From assembly GCF_002220095.1 (NCBI RefSeq), contig NZ_CP022372.1:186001-250000 (forward strand): a stretch of 64,000 nt of DNA, read 5' to 3'. Position numbers and translations under genes: made by a program. This document shows positions 47,163-57,532 of this stretch, in pieces. The stretch is from Bosea sp. AS-1 (GTDB lineage: Bacteria > Pseudomonadota > Alphaproteobacteria > Rhizobiales > Beijerinckiaceae). The stretch's first letter is position 1; every line of letters starts with the position of its first letter. A model generated the notes under the pieces. It saw only the letters and a list, made by a program, of their open reading frames with translations, made no database searches and had not been told where the DNA came from.

Positions 47163-49751
47163 TTATAAATTCCTGAGATGAGAAGCCGGCGCTTTCGATA
47201 GTATTTTTACCGTACCGACAAGCCCGAACAGGACAGTGACCACGATCGCGGCAGTCGCAGCCAGTAAAGCGCCTGTCGGATCACTGACGAAATCGATGCG
47301 CATCACTTGCGTGACGACGCCCCAGCCAGCCGCTGTACCCGCGACAACGCCGAACAGCGCGGCGACGAGACCGATGGCGGCGTATTCAAAGGCGTACGAC
47401 GAAAGTATGAAGCGGCGAGTCGCCCCGAGGGTTTTCAGGATCATCGCGTCATAGAGCCGCGCCCTCTGCCCGGCGGCCAGGGCGCCGCCCAGGACCAGCA
47501 GGCTCGCGGTGATGGCGAGGCCGGAGGCGCCTCGGATCGCGGTGGCGAGCTGCTCGACGATGGTGTTGACCGCCTCCAGCGCGTCCTTGACCCGGACGGC
47601 GGTGACCGCAGGGAACTCGGCCGCGAGCCGGCGCATCAGGGCGGGGTCGCTAGCGCCGTCGCCGTTCGGCGCAGCCGTGATGGTGGCGAGGTCGGTATGC
47701 GGCGCGCCTGCGAAGGTGTTGGGCGAGAACACCATGACGAAATTGATGCCGAAGGAGCGCCAGTCGATGGTGCGCAGATTGGCGACGCGGGCGGTGACGC
47801 TGCGGCCAAGCACGTTGACGGTGAGTCTGTCGCCGATCTTGAGGCCGATGCCGGCGGCGTTCTGCGCATCGAAGGACACGAGCGGCTCGCCCTTGTAGTC
47901 GGCCGGCCACCATTCGCCGGCCGAGACCTTCGAGCCCTCGGGAACGGTGGCGGCATAGGTGATGCCGCGGTCGCCATCGAGCACCCAGGCGGATTGTTCG
48001 CTCGCCTTGATGTCCTCGGCACGGGTGTCGTTCACCCGGAGGATGCGGCCGCGCATCATCGGCACGCGCTCGACGCTGGCTCCGGGCCGCTCCTGGGCGA
48101 GGAAGGCATCGAAGCGAGCGGAATCGCGGCTCGGAATATCGAGGAAGAAGAAGCTCGGCGCCTTGGCCGGCAGGGCGCCGGTGAGCTGGCGCGTCAGGCT
48201 GACGTCGATGAAGGCGAGTGCCGAAAGCAGCGCAACGCCGAGGCCGAGCGACAGCACCAGCGAGGGCGTCAGCGCGCCGGGGCGATGGCTGTTGGCGAGC
48301 GCCATGCGGAGTGCGGGGCTGCGCGGGCGCGGCAACCGGCGGGCCAGGGCCATCAGCCCGAGCGAGACCCCCCGCAGCAGCAGAAACACGCCGAACATCA
48401 CGCCGATATAGATCAGCGCGATGCGTCGGTCATAGGCGAAGCCGAGCGCCACGCCGACGAGACCGGCCAGCGCCAGCAGGCAGAGCACGAGATAGATCGC
48501 GCGAGGACGGCGGGGATCGGGCTCGACCTGATCGCGGAACAGCGCCGAGACCGGCACGTCATGGGCACGGCCGAGCGGGATGACGGCGAAGACCAGCGCT
48601 GTCAGCAGGCCGTAGAGCGCGGCGACGGCAAGTTCGCTCGGAGCCAGCGTCGGCTCGAAGGGCACCGGCAGGATGCTCTGCAGCACGGCGCCGAGCGCGA
48701 ACGGCGCGGCCGCGCCGAGGACGAGACCGATCGCCGTGCCGAGGCTTGCGACCAGCATGACCTCGGTCAGGTGGATCGCGACGACGCGGCCGCCGGTGGC
48801 ACCGACCGCCTTCATGGTGGCGAAGTCGAGCTTCTTGGCGTCGACGAAGCGGCGCACGGCATTGGCGACGCCGACACCGCCGACCAGCAAAGCGGTGAGG
48901 CCGACCAGAGTCAGGAACTGGGTGAAGCGTTCGAGATTGCGCTGGAAGCTCGGCGCTGCATTGGCACGGGAGCGGATCTCCCAGCCGGCGTCGTGCTGCT
49001 GTGTCCCGATATCTGCGATCAGCTTGTCGAGATCGGCGTCGCTCGATGCGACCTCGGGGAGCTGGAGGCGGTAGGTCCAGCGGATCAGGCTGCCGGGCTG
49101 GATCAGGCCGGTTGCACGCAGGGCGTCCTGCGAGATCAGCAGGCGTGGCCCGAAGCCGACGCCCGCGGCAATCTTGTCGGGTTCGGAGACGAGGTTGGCG
49201 CGAAGCTGGATCCTGGCGCTGCCGACCGTGACGGTATCGCCCGGCTTGAGGTCGAGACGGCCGAGCAGGATCGGGTCGGCGACCGCGCCGTAGGCTCCGT
49301 CACGCTGCTCGAGCAGGCTGGCGATCGGCTGTTGCGGGTCGGTCTCGACCGCGCCGATGCTGGGATAGTTGCTATCGACCGCCTTGATTTCGACGAGGGC
49401 GGCACCCTTCTCGCCGGCGCTGGCCATGGCACGCATGGTGGCAATGGTCGAGACCGTGCCGCGCGCCGTCAGAAAGGCAAGCTCCGGCGGCGTCGCCTCG
49501 CGCTGGATCAAGCTGAAGGAGGCGTCACCGCCGAGGATTCGCCTGCCCTCCCGCGCCAGTCCCTCGGTGAGGCCACGCGAGGCGGAGGCGACGGCGGCGA
49601 TGGTCATGACGCCCAGCGCAAGGCAGGCGATGAAGACACCGAAGCCGCGCAGGCCGGCGCGCAAATCACGCAGGGCCAGCCTGAGCGCGATACCGAAGCC
49701 GAAAGCAGGGCGGGTGGACGGGCCGTCGAGCGGCTTGACCGGAGCGTGCAT
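47163..49751 (-). CDS. FtsX-like ABC transporter permease
   Basis: An 862-residue inner-membrane permease of the YbbP type, with two FtsX domains and about ten transmembrane helices. A single N-terminal helix and a large periplasmic domain precede the first FtsX unit ([34 protein letters not shown]), and the second unit is at the C-terminus ([32 protein letters not shown]). It pairs with the ATPase gene two bases upstream. The E. coli relatives ybbA-ybbP adjoin tesA, as here. The substrate is unknown; export or lipid/lipoprotein handling is likely. Confidence 0.87.
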   Translation of the reverse strand: MHAPVKPLDGPSTRPAFGFGIALRLALRDLRAGLRGFGVFIACLALGVMTIAAVASASRGLTEGLAREGRRILGGDASFSLIQREATPPELAFLTARGTVSTIATMRAMASAGEKGAALVEIKAVDSNYPSIGAVETDPQQPIASLLEQRDGAYGAVADPILLGRLDLKPGDTVTVGSARIQLRANLVSEPDKIAAGVGFGPRLLISQDALRATGLIQPGSLIRWTYRLQLPEVASSDADLDKLIADIGTQQHDAGWEIRSRANAAPSFQRNLERFTQFLTLVGLTALLVGGVGVANAVRRFVDAKKLDFATMKAVGATGGRVVAIHLTEVMLVASLGTAIGLVLGAAAPFALGAVLQSILPVPFEPTLAPSELAVAALYGLLTALVFAVIPLGRAHDVPVSALFRDQVEPDPRRPRAIYLVLCLLALAGLVGVALGFAYDRRIALIYIGVMFGVFLLLRGVSLGLMALARRLPRPRSPALRMALANSHRPGALTPSLVLSLGLGVALLSALAFIDVSLTRQLTGALPAKAPSFFFLDIPSRDSARFDAFLAQERPGASVERVPMMRGRILRVNDTRAEDIKASEQSAWVLDGDRGITYAATVPEGSKVSAGEWWPADYKGEPLVSFDAQNAAGIGLKIGDRLTVNVLGRSVTARVANLRTIDWRSFGINFVMVFSPNTFAGAPHTDLATITAAPNGDGASDPALMRRLAAEFPAVTAVRVKDALEAVNTIVEQLATAIRGASGLAITASLLVLGGALAAGQRARLYDAMILKTLGATRRFILSSYAFEYAAIGLVAALFGVVAGTAAGWGVVTQVMRIDFVSDPTGALLAATAAIVVTVLFGLVGTVKILSKAPASHLRNL

Positions 49752-49753
49752 CG

Positions 49754-50455
<702 letters not shown>

Positions 50456-50461
50456 CACGCC

Positions 50462-51202
50462 ATGATCCTGACTTCGCACTCCATCCCCGTCCCAGCCGGG
50501 ACCTTGCGCCGATATGGGCGTGGTTCCGGACTTGTCCAATCTTTTGCAGCGATTTTCGCGCTGATAGCCCTTGCCCTGATGGTGGCCGCTCCGATGGCTC
50601 TCGCCCAGACCGCAATCCCGTCGGTTCCGGCCGGAAAGACGCTGAAGCTCGTGGCCTTCGGCGATTCGCTCTCCGCCGGCTACAACCTGCCGGGGAGCGC
50701 CGCCTTCCCTGCCGTTCTGGAGCAGGCCCTGCGGCAAAATCACATCGCTGTCGAAATCGTGAATGCCGGCGTATCCGGCGACACCACGCAAGGCGGGCTC
50801 GAACGGCTCGATTGGTCGGTGCCGGACGGGACCGATGGCGTCATCCTTGAGCTTGGCGCGAACGATGCTCTGCGTGGCGTCGATCCAAGCCAGACTCGCC
50901 AGGCGCTGGAAGCGATGATCACGCGGTTCAAGGAGCGCAAGATCCCGGTGATGCTGGCCGGCATGTTCGCGCCGCGCAATCTCGGCACGGATTATGCGAA
51001 GCGCTTCGATGTGATCTATCCGGAGCTTGCCGAAAAGCATGGTCTGGTGCTTTACCCCTTCTTCCTGGAGGGTATCGCGGGTGACCGCGCGCTGAACCAG
51101 GCGGATGGGCTCCACCCCACGGCCGATGGCGTCAAGGTCATCGTCCGCAACATCCTGCCGACGGTCGAGCGCTTCATCGCGACGCTACCCGCCAAATCCT
51201 GA
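50462..51202 (+). CDS. SGNH-fold arylesterase / lysophospholipase (TesA-like)
   Basis: A 246-residue secreted esterase. An N-terminal hydrophobic segment (about 25-48, ending ALAQ) is a signal peptide. Block I FGDSLSAGY holds the nucleophilic Ser, block II NAGVSGDTT the Gly, block III GANDALRG the Asn, and block V DGLHPTADG the Asp and His. It hydrolyses esters or thioesters in the periplasm by analogy with TesA. The start is only 6 bases from the opposite ATPase start; the signal peptide has a long polar lead, so the true start could be further downstream. Confidence 0.87.
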   Translation: MILTSHSIPVPAGTLRRYGRGSGLVQSFAAIFALIALALMVAAPMALAQTAIPSVPAGKTLKLVAFGDSLSAGYNLPGSAAFPAVLEQALRQNHIAVEIVNAGVSGDTTQGGLERLDWSVPDGTDGVILELGANDALRGVDPSQTRQALEAMITRFKERKIPVMLAGMFAPRNLGTDYAKRFDVIYPELAEKHGLVLYPFFLEGIAGDRALNQADGLHPTADGVKVIVRNILPTVERFIATLPAKS

Positions 51203-51282
51203 TCCGTCTCCGGTTACCCGCAGGACGAATCCCAAGCCTTTCCCATGCCGCCCGCCGGCACCGCTTCCGGAGTTGCTGTCCC

Positions 51283-52338
51283 ATGGAATATCGCCGTCTC
51301 GGGCGCACCGATCTCAAGGTCTCGGTGATCTGCCTCGGAACCATGACCTGGGGCGAGCAGAACACGGAGGCCGAGGGCCATGCCCAGATGGATTATGCCA
51401 TCGAGCAGGGCGTGAATTTCTTCGACACGGCAGAACTCTATTCGATTCCGCCGAAGCCGGAGACTCAGGGTTCGACCGAGCGGATCGTCGGGAGCTGGTT
51501 CAAGGCGCGCAAGAACCGCGACAAGATCATCCTGGCCTCGAAGGTCTGCGGGCGCGGTGGCAACACCTGGTTCCGCGACGACCAGAGCCCGACCCGCCTC
51601 ACCCGCAAGCAGATCATGGAAGCGGTCGACAAGAGCCTCGGGCGCCTGCAAACCGACTATATTGACCTCTATCAGATCCATTTCCCCGAGCGTCCGATGC
51701 CCTGGGGCTCCAACCCGACGCGGTTTTCGCACGCGGCCTATGAGAAGCCGGCCGACGAAACCTCGATTCCAGAGCAGCTCGACGCCTTCGCCGAGTTGGT
51801 GAAAGCCGGCAAGATCCGCCATCTCGGCCTCTCGAACGAGAGCGCCTGGGGCGCGATGCGCTTCATCGGCGATTCGGAGGCTCGCGGAACCCCGCGAGTC
51901 CAGTCGATCCAGAACGCCTACAACCTCCTGAACCGCACCTTCGAGACGGCGCTGGCCGAGGTCGCGATCCGCGAGGATGTCGGGCTGCTCGCCTATTCGC
52001 CGCTCGCGCAGGGTTATCTGACCGGCAAGTATCTCGACGGGGCGCGGCCTGCGGGAGCGCGCACGACGCTGTTCAACCGCGGCCAGCGCTATGAGGGTGC
52101 GGGTACCGAAGACGCGATCAAGCGCTACATGACGATTGCGCACGAAGCCGGGCTCGACCCGGCGCAAATGGCGCTCGCCTTCGTCAATTCGCGCGATTTC
52201 GTCACCGCCAACATCATTGGCGCGACCTCGATGGAGCAGCTCAAGACCGACATCGCTTCGATCGACGTGAAGCTGACGCCGGAGATCGAGGCGAAAATTG
52301 ACGCAGTCCACCAGCTCGTCGGCAATCCCTGCCCTTGA
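51283..52338 (+). CDS. Aldo/keto reductase (Tas-like)
   Basis: A 351-residue NADPH-dependent oxidoreductase. The AKR barrel shows FFDTAELYSIPP (catalytic Asp and Tyr), ILASKVCG (Lys), YIDLYQIHFPERP (His), GLSNESAWG and the C-terminal NIIGATSMEQLKTDI cofactor loop. The long PETQGSTERIVGSWFKAR insert matches the Tas branch. The natural substrate is unknown. It is monocistronic and followed by a hairpin. Confidence 0.9.
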   Translation: MEYRRLGRTDLKVSVICLGTMTWGEQNTEAEGHAQMDYAIEQGVNFFDTAELYSIPPKPETQGSTERIVGSWFKARKNRDKIILASKVCGRGGNTWFRDDQSPTRLTRKQIMEAVDKSLGRLQTDYIDLYQIHFPERPMPWGSNPTRFSHAAYEKPADETSIPEQLDAFAELVKAGKIRHLGLSNESAWGAMRFIGDSEARGTPRVQSIQNAYNLLNRTFETALAEVAIREDVGLLAYSPLAQGYLTGKYLDGARPAGARTTLFNRGQRYEGAGTEDAIKRYMTIAHEAGLDPAQMALAFVNSRDFVTANIIGATSMEQLKTDIASIDVKLTPEIEAKIDAVHQLVGNPCP

Positions 52339-52354
52339 CCGTGCCCGCGACCGA

Positions 52355-52380
52355 CGATGCCCGGCGCATGCCGGGCATCG
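52355..52380 (+). terminator. GC-rich hairpin after the aldo/keto reductase gene
   Basis: A perfect 11-bp stem (52355-52365 with 52370-52380) with a GCAT loop begins 17 bases after the stop. It has no T run, so it may be a weak terminator, an mRNA end stabiliser or a palindromic repeat. Confidence 0.45.
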
Positions 52381-52461
52381 TGCGGTTGAAAAGCGGTTCC
52401 CTTGAGCCGGCTTCGCGCCTACCGTCTCGCCAGAGTCACAATCGCTTGGCAGGAATCGATC

Positions 52462-53037
52462 ATGCCGAGGCTGTTCATCGCTCTGGAAATCCCCGCCGAT
52501 GTCGCATCCGAGCTGACGCTGCATCGCGGCGGCGTGTCGGGCGCTCGCTGGATCGACCCGCCCGACTACCACGTCACGCTGCGTTTTCTCGGCGATGTCG
52601 ATCGGCGCATGGCGAACGATGTCGACCACATGCTGTCGGATATCGGCGCATATCCCTTCGAGGTGACGCTCGATGCGCTTGGCTCCTTCGGTGGGGACAA
52701 GCCGCGCGCGCTCTTTGCCCGCGTGGCGCCGTCCAAGGCCCTGACCGAGTTGCAGGCCGACATCGAACGGCAGATGCGCCGGATCGGCCTGCCGGCGGAG
52801 GGGCGCAAATTCGTGCCGCATGTCACGTTGGCGCGGCTGCGCGACACGACTCCCGTCGAGCTTGCGCATTTCCTCAGCCTGCATCCGATCGTGCGGCCGA
52901 TCACCTTCACTGCACGCCGGGTCGCGCTGATGTCGTCGCGTGATTCGATCGGTGGCGGCCCCTATGTTCTGGAGGCTGCCTATCCGCTCGGCCCGTCCTA
53001 TCCCAATCGCCTGCCGAGGGAGGTTCAGCGGCGATGA
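52462..53037 (+). CDS. thpR: RNA 2',3'-cyclic phosphodiesterase
   Basis: A 191-residue two-histidine phosphoesterase (LigT/ThpR family), which opens 2',3'-cyclic phosphates and was first seen as a 2'-5' RNA ligase. The two HxT motifs are HVTLRFLG near residue 36 and HVTLARL near residue 119. The start [11 protein letters not shown] at 52462 is the family norm. It overlaps phhB by 4 bp, so both are cotranslated. Confidence 0.9.
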   Translation: MPRLFIALEIPADVASELTLHRGGVSGARWIDPPDYHVTLRFLGDVDRRMANDVDHMLSDIGAYPFEVTLDALGSFGGDKPRALFARVAPSKALTELQADIERQMRRIGLPAEGRKFVPHVTLARLRDTTPVELAHFLSLHPIVRPITFTARRVALMSSRDSIGGGPYVLEAAYPLGPSYPNRLPREVQRR

Positions 53038-53330
53038 CGAGACCCAAGCGGCTGAGCCCCGAGGCTCAGGCGGAAGCTCTGGCAACTCTGACCGGCTGGA
53101 AGCTCGCACAAGGTCGCGAGGCGATCAGCAAGCGCTTCGTGTTCCGTGATTTCAGCGAGGCTTTCGGCTGGATGACGCGGGTGGCGCTGTTGGCTGAGGC
53201 AGCGAATCACCATCCGGAATGGTCCAATGTCTACCGGACGGTGGACGTGACGCTCGCGACCCATGATGCCGGCGGCCTCACGGAACTGGATGTGAAGCTG
53301 GCGCGGGCCATCGACGCGCTTGCGAGCTAG
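53034..53330 (+). CDS. phhB: 4a-hydroxytetrahydrobiopterin dehydratase
   Basis: A 98-residue pterin-4a-carbinolamine dehydratase that recycles the pterin cofactor after aromatic hydroxylation. The active-site block NHHPEW (residues about 60-65) preceded by AEAA is exact, and [21 protein letters not shown] matches the fold. No phenylalanine hydroxylase is in the window. The TAG stop overlaps the opposite stop of the pseudouridine synthase gene in a CTAG. Confidence 0.93.
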   Translation: MTRPKRLSPEAQAEALATLTGWKLAQGREAISKRFVFRDFSEAFGWMTRVALLAEAANHHPEWSNVYRTVDVTLATHDAGGLTELDVKLARAIDALAS

Positions 53331-54073
53331 CCACTCCAGCCGCAAGCTTTGAGCGCTGCCAGCATATGCGGCGGCGGCGGCGACTCGACATGGATCGGCT
53401 CGCGGTTGCGATAGAGCGGCACGGTGATCGCGCGGGCATGAAGCTGGAGACCGGGCCCGCCATCGCGCGGGGCATCGCCATAGATCTCGTCGCCGAGCAT
53501 CGGCCAGCCGGATGCCTGGCAGTGAACCCGCAACTGATGGGTGCGGCCGGTCAGCGGCTCCATGGCGAGCCAGGCGAGCGGCCCATCCTCGCCTTGCCCG
53601 CGGCCCAGTACGCGATAGCGCGTCTGCGAGGGCAGGCCGGCCGGGTCGACCTTCATCCACCAGCCGCGGTCGGGCGAGCGCCGCGCCAAGGGCAGGTCGA
53701 TCAATCCCTCGTCCTGCGCGGGTCTGCCTTGCACGATCGCCCAATAGGTCTTGTCGATGCGCCCGTCACGAAACATCTGGTTGAGTTCGGCCATGGCGCG
53801 AGGATGGCGACCGAGCACGAGGCAGCCGGAGGTGTCCTTGTCGAGGCGATGCGCCAGTTCCGGCCGGCGCGGCAGGCCGAAACGCAGCGCGTCGAGATAA
53901 TCGGTCAGGACAGGTACTTCGCGCCGCTTGGCCTGCGGGCCGCGATGGACGGGCAAGCCTGCGGGCTTGTCGATGACGAGCATCATGGCGTCGCGATAGA
54001 GCAGCGGCATCGGCAGATCGGCGTCGATTTGCCCCGGCGCTAGCGAATTTTCTGGTCGGTCGGGCCTTGCCAT
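53327..54073 (-). CDS. RluA-family pseudouridine synthase
   Basis: A 248-residue RNA-modifying enzyme. The catalytic Asp lies in [17 protein letters not shown] near residues 74-90, and [27 protein letters not shown] is the second RluA signature. There is no N-terminal S4 domain, as in RluA and TruC types, so the target uridine (rRNA or tRNA) cannot be stated. It is convergent with phhB and shares its stop tetramer. Confidence 0.88.
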   Translation of the reverse strand: MARPDRPENSLAPGQIDADLPMPLLYRDAMMLVIDKPAGLPVHRGPQAKRREVPVLTDYLDALRFGLPRRPELAHRLDKDTSGCLVLGRHPRAMAELNQMFRDGRIDKTYWAIVQGRPAQDEGLIDLPLARRSPDRGWWMKVDPAGLPSQTRYRVLGRGQGEDGPLAWLAMEPLTGRTHQLRVHCQASGWPMLGDEIYGDAPRDGGPGLQLHARAITVPLYRNREPIHVESPPPPHMLAALKACGWSG

Positions 54074-54137
54074 GGCATTGCGCTAGCGAAGCCGGGCCGG
54101 CGGCGCAACCCGAGACAGCCGCCGAACCGAAGACAGG

Positions 54138-55409
54138 ATGGCGATGAGCGAGACCGAACCGAAGAAACGCGGCTTCTTTTCGAGGCTGTTCGGACGTGAC
54201 GAGGAAGCGGCCAAGCCGGCACAGACCCCTGAGGCGGTTGTCGAACAGGCGCCGGAGCCTGTCGAAGAGCTGAAACCGGAAGGCGAGGAGGGCGTCGCTC
54301 CACCGGCCGCCAAGCCAGAAGCTCCCGTCGTCGGGACGCCGGCCCCGGAGCCGCTTGCGCTGCCCGCTTCAGTCGAAAGCGCCCCGCTCCCTGTGGAGCC
54401 GGAACCGGAACCCGAGGTTGCCGTCGCTCCGCAGCCCGAGCCTGCTGTCATTCCAGAACCTGCTCCCGCGCCCGTACAGCCGAAGCGGAGCTGGTGGCGC
54501 CGGCTGACGGAGGGGCTGTCGCGCACCTCCTCGGCGCTGACGACCGGCATCACCGACCTCTTCACCAAGCGCAAGCTCGATGCCGGCACGCTCGAAGACC
54601 TGGAAGACATCCTGATCCAGGCCGATCTAGGCCTGGCCACCTCGGCGCGGATCGCCAAGGCGGTCGGCGAGGGCCGCTACGACAAGCAGATCGATCCATC
54701 GGAGGTGAAGGCGATCCTGGCGCGCGAGGTCGAGACGATCCTGACGCCCGTCGCCCATCCGCTGGCGATCGATGCCACGAAAAAGCCGTTCGTGGTCCTG
54801 ATGGTCGGTGTCAATGGCTCCGGCAAGACCACGACGATCGGCAAGCTCGCGGCGAAGTTCCGCGCCGAGGGCAAGTCGGTGATGCTGGCGGCCGGCGATA
54901 CCTTCCGTGCCGCGGCCATAGAGCAGCTGCGCGTCTGGGGTGAGCGCACCGGCGCCGAGGTCGTTTTCGGCCAGCAGGGCGCGGATGCGGCGGGCCTTGC
55001 TTTCGAAGCATTGCAGAAGGCCAAGGCCAATGGCACCGACGTGCTGCTCGTCGACACGGCCGGACGGCTGCAGAACAAGCAGGGGCTGATGGACGAGCTT
55101 GCCAAGGTCGTGCGCGTCATTCGCAAGCAGGATGCGAGCGCTCCGCATGCGGCGCTGCTCGTGCTCGATGCCACCGTCGGACAGAACGCGATCAGCCAGG
55201 TCGAGGCCTTCCGCGAAACGGCGGGCGTGACCGGGCTTGTCATGACCAAGCTCGACGGTACGGCGCGCGGCGGCATTCTGGTGGCGCTGGCGGCGCAATT
55301 CGGCCTGCCGGTGCATTTCATCGGCGTCGGCGAGGGCGTCGAGGATCTGGAGCCATTCTCGGCGCGCGACTTTGCCCGCGCCGTGGCCGGGTTGGGAGAA
55401 GTGGCGTGA
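54138..55409 (+). CDS. ftsY: Signal recognition particle receptor FtsY
   Basis: A 423-residue membrane-associated GTPase that docks SRP-ribosome complexes. Residues 1-115 form an acidic Pro/Ala/Glu-rich A domain beginning with the membrane-targeting FFSRLFGR. The NG domain follows with G1 GVNGSGKTTT, G3 DTAGRLQNK and G4 TKLDGTARGG. ATG 54138 or 54144 (two codons later) could start it. The stop overlaps the yciB start by 4 bp. Confidence 0.95.
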   Translation: MAMSETEPKKRGFFSRLFGRDEEAAKPAQTPEAVVEQAPEPVEELKPEGEEGVAPPAAKPEAPVVGTPAPEPLALPASVESAPLPVEPEPEPEVAVAPQPEPAVIPEPAPAPVQPKRSWWRRLTEGLSRTSSALTTGITDLFTKRKLDAGTLEDLEDILIQADLGLATSARIAKAVGEGRYDKQIDPSEVKAILAREVETILTPVAHPLAIDATKKPFVVLMVGVNGSGKTTTIGKLAAKFRAEGKSVMLAAGDTFRAAAIEQLRVWGERTGAEVVFGQQGADAAGLAFEALQKAKANGTDVLLVDTAGRLQNKQGLMDELAKVVRVIRKQDASAPHAALLVLDATVGQNAISQVEAFRETAGVTGLVMTKLDGTARGGILVALAAQFGLPVHFIGVGEGVEDLEPFSARDFARAVAGLGEVA

Positions 55410-56053
55410 GCGACGGCGCAAGCGAGACGACGCAGCAGGCTCCAGTCGAGGCAGCGAAGGGCAAGGCCGTCAGCCCCTTGCTCAAGCTCGCCCTGGAATT
55501 CGGGCCGCTCGCGATCTTCTTCTTCGCGAACTCCTACGGCGACCGGCTCTTTCATGTCGCCGAGGACCGGCGCATCTTTGTCGCCACCGGCATCTTCATC
55601 GTCGCCTCGCTGGTGGCGCTGGCCTTGTCGCGGGTCCTGATGGGCTATCTGCCGCGCATGGCGATCGTGAACGCCATCGTCGTCACGGTCTTCGGCGGAC
55701 TGACGCTGGCGCTGGACGACGCGTTCTTCATCAAGGTCAAGCCGACCATCGTGAACACGCTGTTCGGCTGCGTCCTGCTCGGCGGGCTGTTCTTCGGGAG
55801 ATCGCTGCTCTCCTTGGTGCTGGAGACGGTGCTGCAGCTCGACGAGGAGGGCTGGCGCAAGCTGACCTTCCGCTGGGGCCTGTTCTTCTTCGTGCTGGCG
55901 GCGCTGAACGAGGTGGTCTGGCGCACCCAGACCCAGGATTTCTGGGTCGCCTTCAAAGTCTGGGGCGTGATGCCGCTGACCATGCTGTTCGCATTGGCGC
56001 AGACACCCCTGATCCTGAAGCACGAGATCAAGCCGGCCAAGATCGAAGAATAG
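55406..56053 (+). CDS. yciB: Septation protein A / YciB family membrane protein
   Basis: A 215-residue inner-membrane protein with about five to six helices. The LALEFGPLAIFFFANSYGDR start and the C-terminal WVAFKVWGVMPLTMLFALAQTPLI are diagnostic of the intracellular septation protein (YciB/IspZ) family, linked to envelope synthesis and septum formation in enterobacteria. GTG 55406 overlaps the ftsY stop, and the ftsY-yciB pair is usual in rhizobia. Confidence 0.92.
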   Translation: MSDGASETTQQAPVEAAKGKAVSPLLKLALEFGPLAIFFFANSYGDRLFHVAEDRRIFVATGIFIVASLVALALSRVLMGYLPRMAIVNAIVVTVFGGLTLALDDAFFIKVKPTIVNTLFGCVLLGGLFFGRSLLSLVLETVLQLDEEGWRKLTFRWGLFFFVLAALNEVVWRTQTQDFWVAFKVWGVMPLTMLFALAQTPLILKHEIKPAKIEE

Positions 56054-56070
56054 CGGCGAGAAGCTCCCTC

Positions 56071-56110
56071 TTGCCATTTGGCAAAATTATCTCCATTTTA
56101 TGCCAAATGG
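56071..56110. promoter_or_regulatory. Operator palindromes of the Xre-RES toxin-antitoxin operon
   Basis: CCATTTGGCA (56074-56083) is repeated exactly in inverted form as TGCCAAATGG (56101-56110). The left copy also forms its own palindrome TTGCC-ATTT-GGCAA at 56071-56084. The 17-base AT-rich spacer and the position just before the antitoxin start suggest an autoregulated promoter. Confidence 0.75.
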
Positions 56111-56121
56111 AGAGCAATGCT

Positions 56122-56535
56122 ATGAGCGCTCTGCTGCGCATCGAGACGGCCCAGCGTGATTTCGTTCCCGATCCGATCAGCGATGACGAGGCGGCTGCGA
56201 TGTTTCGCGCCGCCGTCAACCTGTTCCGGCTCTGGCGGATCACCGACGAGGAAGCGGCGGTGCTGATCGACCTGCCGGCACGGACCTATGCGCGCTGGAA
56301 GGCCGGCGGCGTGGGGCGGATCTCGCGCGACGGCAAGGCCCGGCTCTCGAACCTGATGGGCATCCACAAGGCGCTGCGCCTGATCTTCACCGAGCCGCAG
56401 CGCGGCTATGACTGGATCAAGTGCCCCAACAGGGAATTCGGCGGCAAATCGGCGCTCGACATCATGCTGGGTGGCGAGCTGACCGACCTGATGCGGGTGC
56501 GACGCCTGCTTGATGCCGAGCGGGGCGCCTGGTGA
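56122..56535 (+). CDS. Xre/MbcA/ParS-type antitoxin
   Basis: A 137-residue antitoxin of the DUF2384 family. An N-terminal helical HTH-like part (FRAAVNLFRLWRITDEEAAVLIDLPARTYARWK) precedes the C-terminal DUF2384 domain (LSNLMGIHKALRLIFTEPQRGYDWIKCPNREFGGKSALDIMLGG) that normally plugs the RES toxin active site. ATG 56122 follows GGAG; an ATG at 56107 lies inside the operator. The stop overlaps the toxin GTG start (GTGA), giving coupled translation. Confidence 0.88.
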   Translation: MSALLRIETAQRDFVPDPISDDEAAAMFRAAVNLFRLWRITDEEAAVLIDLPARTYARWKAGGVGRISRDGKARLSNLMGIHKALRLIFTEPQRGYDWIKCPNREFGGKSALDIMLGGELTDLMRVRRLLDAERGAW

Positions 56536-57245
56536 CCGATCCGGCGAGCCTGCCGATCACGCGCATCGCGTGGCGCGGGGCGGTCCGGATCATCCGCAGC
56601 ATCTTCCCGCCGATCGACCTGTTCGAGGACATCGCCGACCCGGCCGACTGGCCGCTGCTGATAGCGGCCGAACAGAAGACCAATCCGCGCCTGATGGAAA
56701 CGATCGGCAATCTCGATCTCGTTCCGCCCGAAAGACGTGTCTCTGGGGTGGGCGCGAGCTGGCTGATGGCGCCGTTCACCCATGTCAGCGTCGATCGGCC
56801 GAGTCGCTTCAGCGATGGCAGCTTCGGCGTGCTCTATATCGGCGATCGGTTCGATGTCGCGCTGCTGGAGACGGTGCATCACCATGCCCGCTTCATGCTG
56901 GCGACGGCGCAGCCGCCGGGGTGGACATCGCAATTCCGCGAGATCGTGCTCGATATCGAGGCCGAGCTGCATGATCTGCGCGGGTTGGGCGACGAGGCGG
57001 CAGAGCTGCTCGATCCGGTCGATTATGCGGAGAGCCAGCGGCTGGGCGAGAAACTCCGCGCGGCGGATTCGGAGGGCGTGGTCTACCCGAGCGTGCGCTG
57101 CCCGGGCGGAGAGTGCGCGGGGCTCTTCTATCCCGATCTTGCGAGCCATCCGGTGCAGGGCCGACATCTCGACTATCACTGGAACGGCGAACGGGTGGAC
57201 CTCTACCGGGATCGCAGTGCCGGAGAAGTCTACCGCATCGTGTGA
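56532..57245 (+). CDS. RES-domain NAD-degrading toxin
   Basis: A 237-residue protein of the RES family, whose studied members degrade cellular NAD. The conserved Arg is in RPSRFSDGSFGVLYIGD, and the Glu follows in VALLETVHHHARFM; a Ser near the C-terminal half, in EGVVYPSVRCPGG, is the third RES residue. The GTG start overlaps the antitoxin stop. Gene order, overlap and the upstream operator identify a type II Xre-RES module. Base composition is like that of its neighbours, so recent transfer is not evident. Confidence 0.88.
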   Translation: MTDPASLPITRIAWRGAVRIIRSIFPPIDLFEDIADPADWPLLIAAEQKTNPRLMETIGNLDLVPPERRVSGVGASWLMAPFTHVSVDRPSRFSDGSFGVLYIGDRFDVALLETVHHHARFMLATAQPPGWTSQFREIVLDIEAELHDLRGLGDEAAELLDPVDYAESQRLGEKLRAADSEGVVYPSVRCPGGECAGLFYPDLASHPVQGRHLDYHWNGERVDLYRDRSAGEVYRIV

Positions 57246-57264
57246 CGGCCTTGGCGTGAATGCG

Positions 57265-57489
57265 TCAATCGCCCGGCTGGCGCATCTGCGTCACCTTGTA
57301 GATGCGTCCCGCTGCATCATAGGTGGTCCATTCGCCAACCTGCTCGCCCCTCTCGAAATGGCCGGAGCGCAGCTTGGTTCCGTCCTTGCGGAACCACTCC
57401 CAGTAGCCGGTGGGCAGGTCGTCCAGGGTCTGGCCGCGCGCCCACAGGCTGCCATCCTTGTGGCGCTTCTCGAAGGGAATCGGCGTCAC
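57265..57489 (-). CDS. YwqK/MORN-like small protein
   Basis: A 74-residue protein with two or three MORN-like repeats: KDGSLWARGQTLDDLPTGYWEWFRKDGTKLRSGHF, then ERGEQVGEWTTYDAAGRIYKVTQM. Such proteins are often labelled toxin-antitoxin YwqK antitoxins from beta-strand repeats, with little experimental basis. The start is GTG 57489, supported by GGGAGG 5 bases upstream. It is 20 bases from the RES toxin end, on the opposite strand; a functional link is not shown. Confidence 0.65.
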   Translation of the reverse strand: MTPIPFEKRHKDGSLWARGQTLDDLPTGYWEWFRKDGTKLRSGHFERGEQVGEWTTYDAAGRIYKVTQMRQPGD

Positions 57490-57494
57490 GATCG

Positions 57495-57500
57495 CCTCCC
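57495..57500 (-). promoter_or_regulatory. Ribosome-binding site fixing the GTG 57489 start
   Basis: GGGAGG on the minus strand lies 5 bases before GTG 57489. It supports this start over an in-frame ATG 31 codons upstream, which would overlap the SDR gene end. Confidence 0.7.
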
Positions 57501-57532
57501 GGCAAAGACCTCCGCCAATGCGGAGGTATCCG

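Noticed and set aside
56100..57245. Xre-RES module as a recently acquired island
   Set aside because: Base and codon use look like the neighbours, and no direct repeats, integrase or tRNA flank it.
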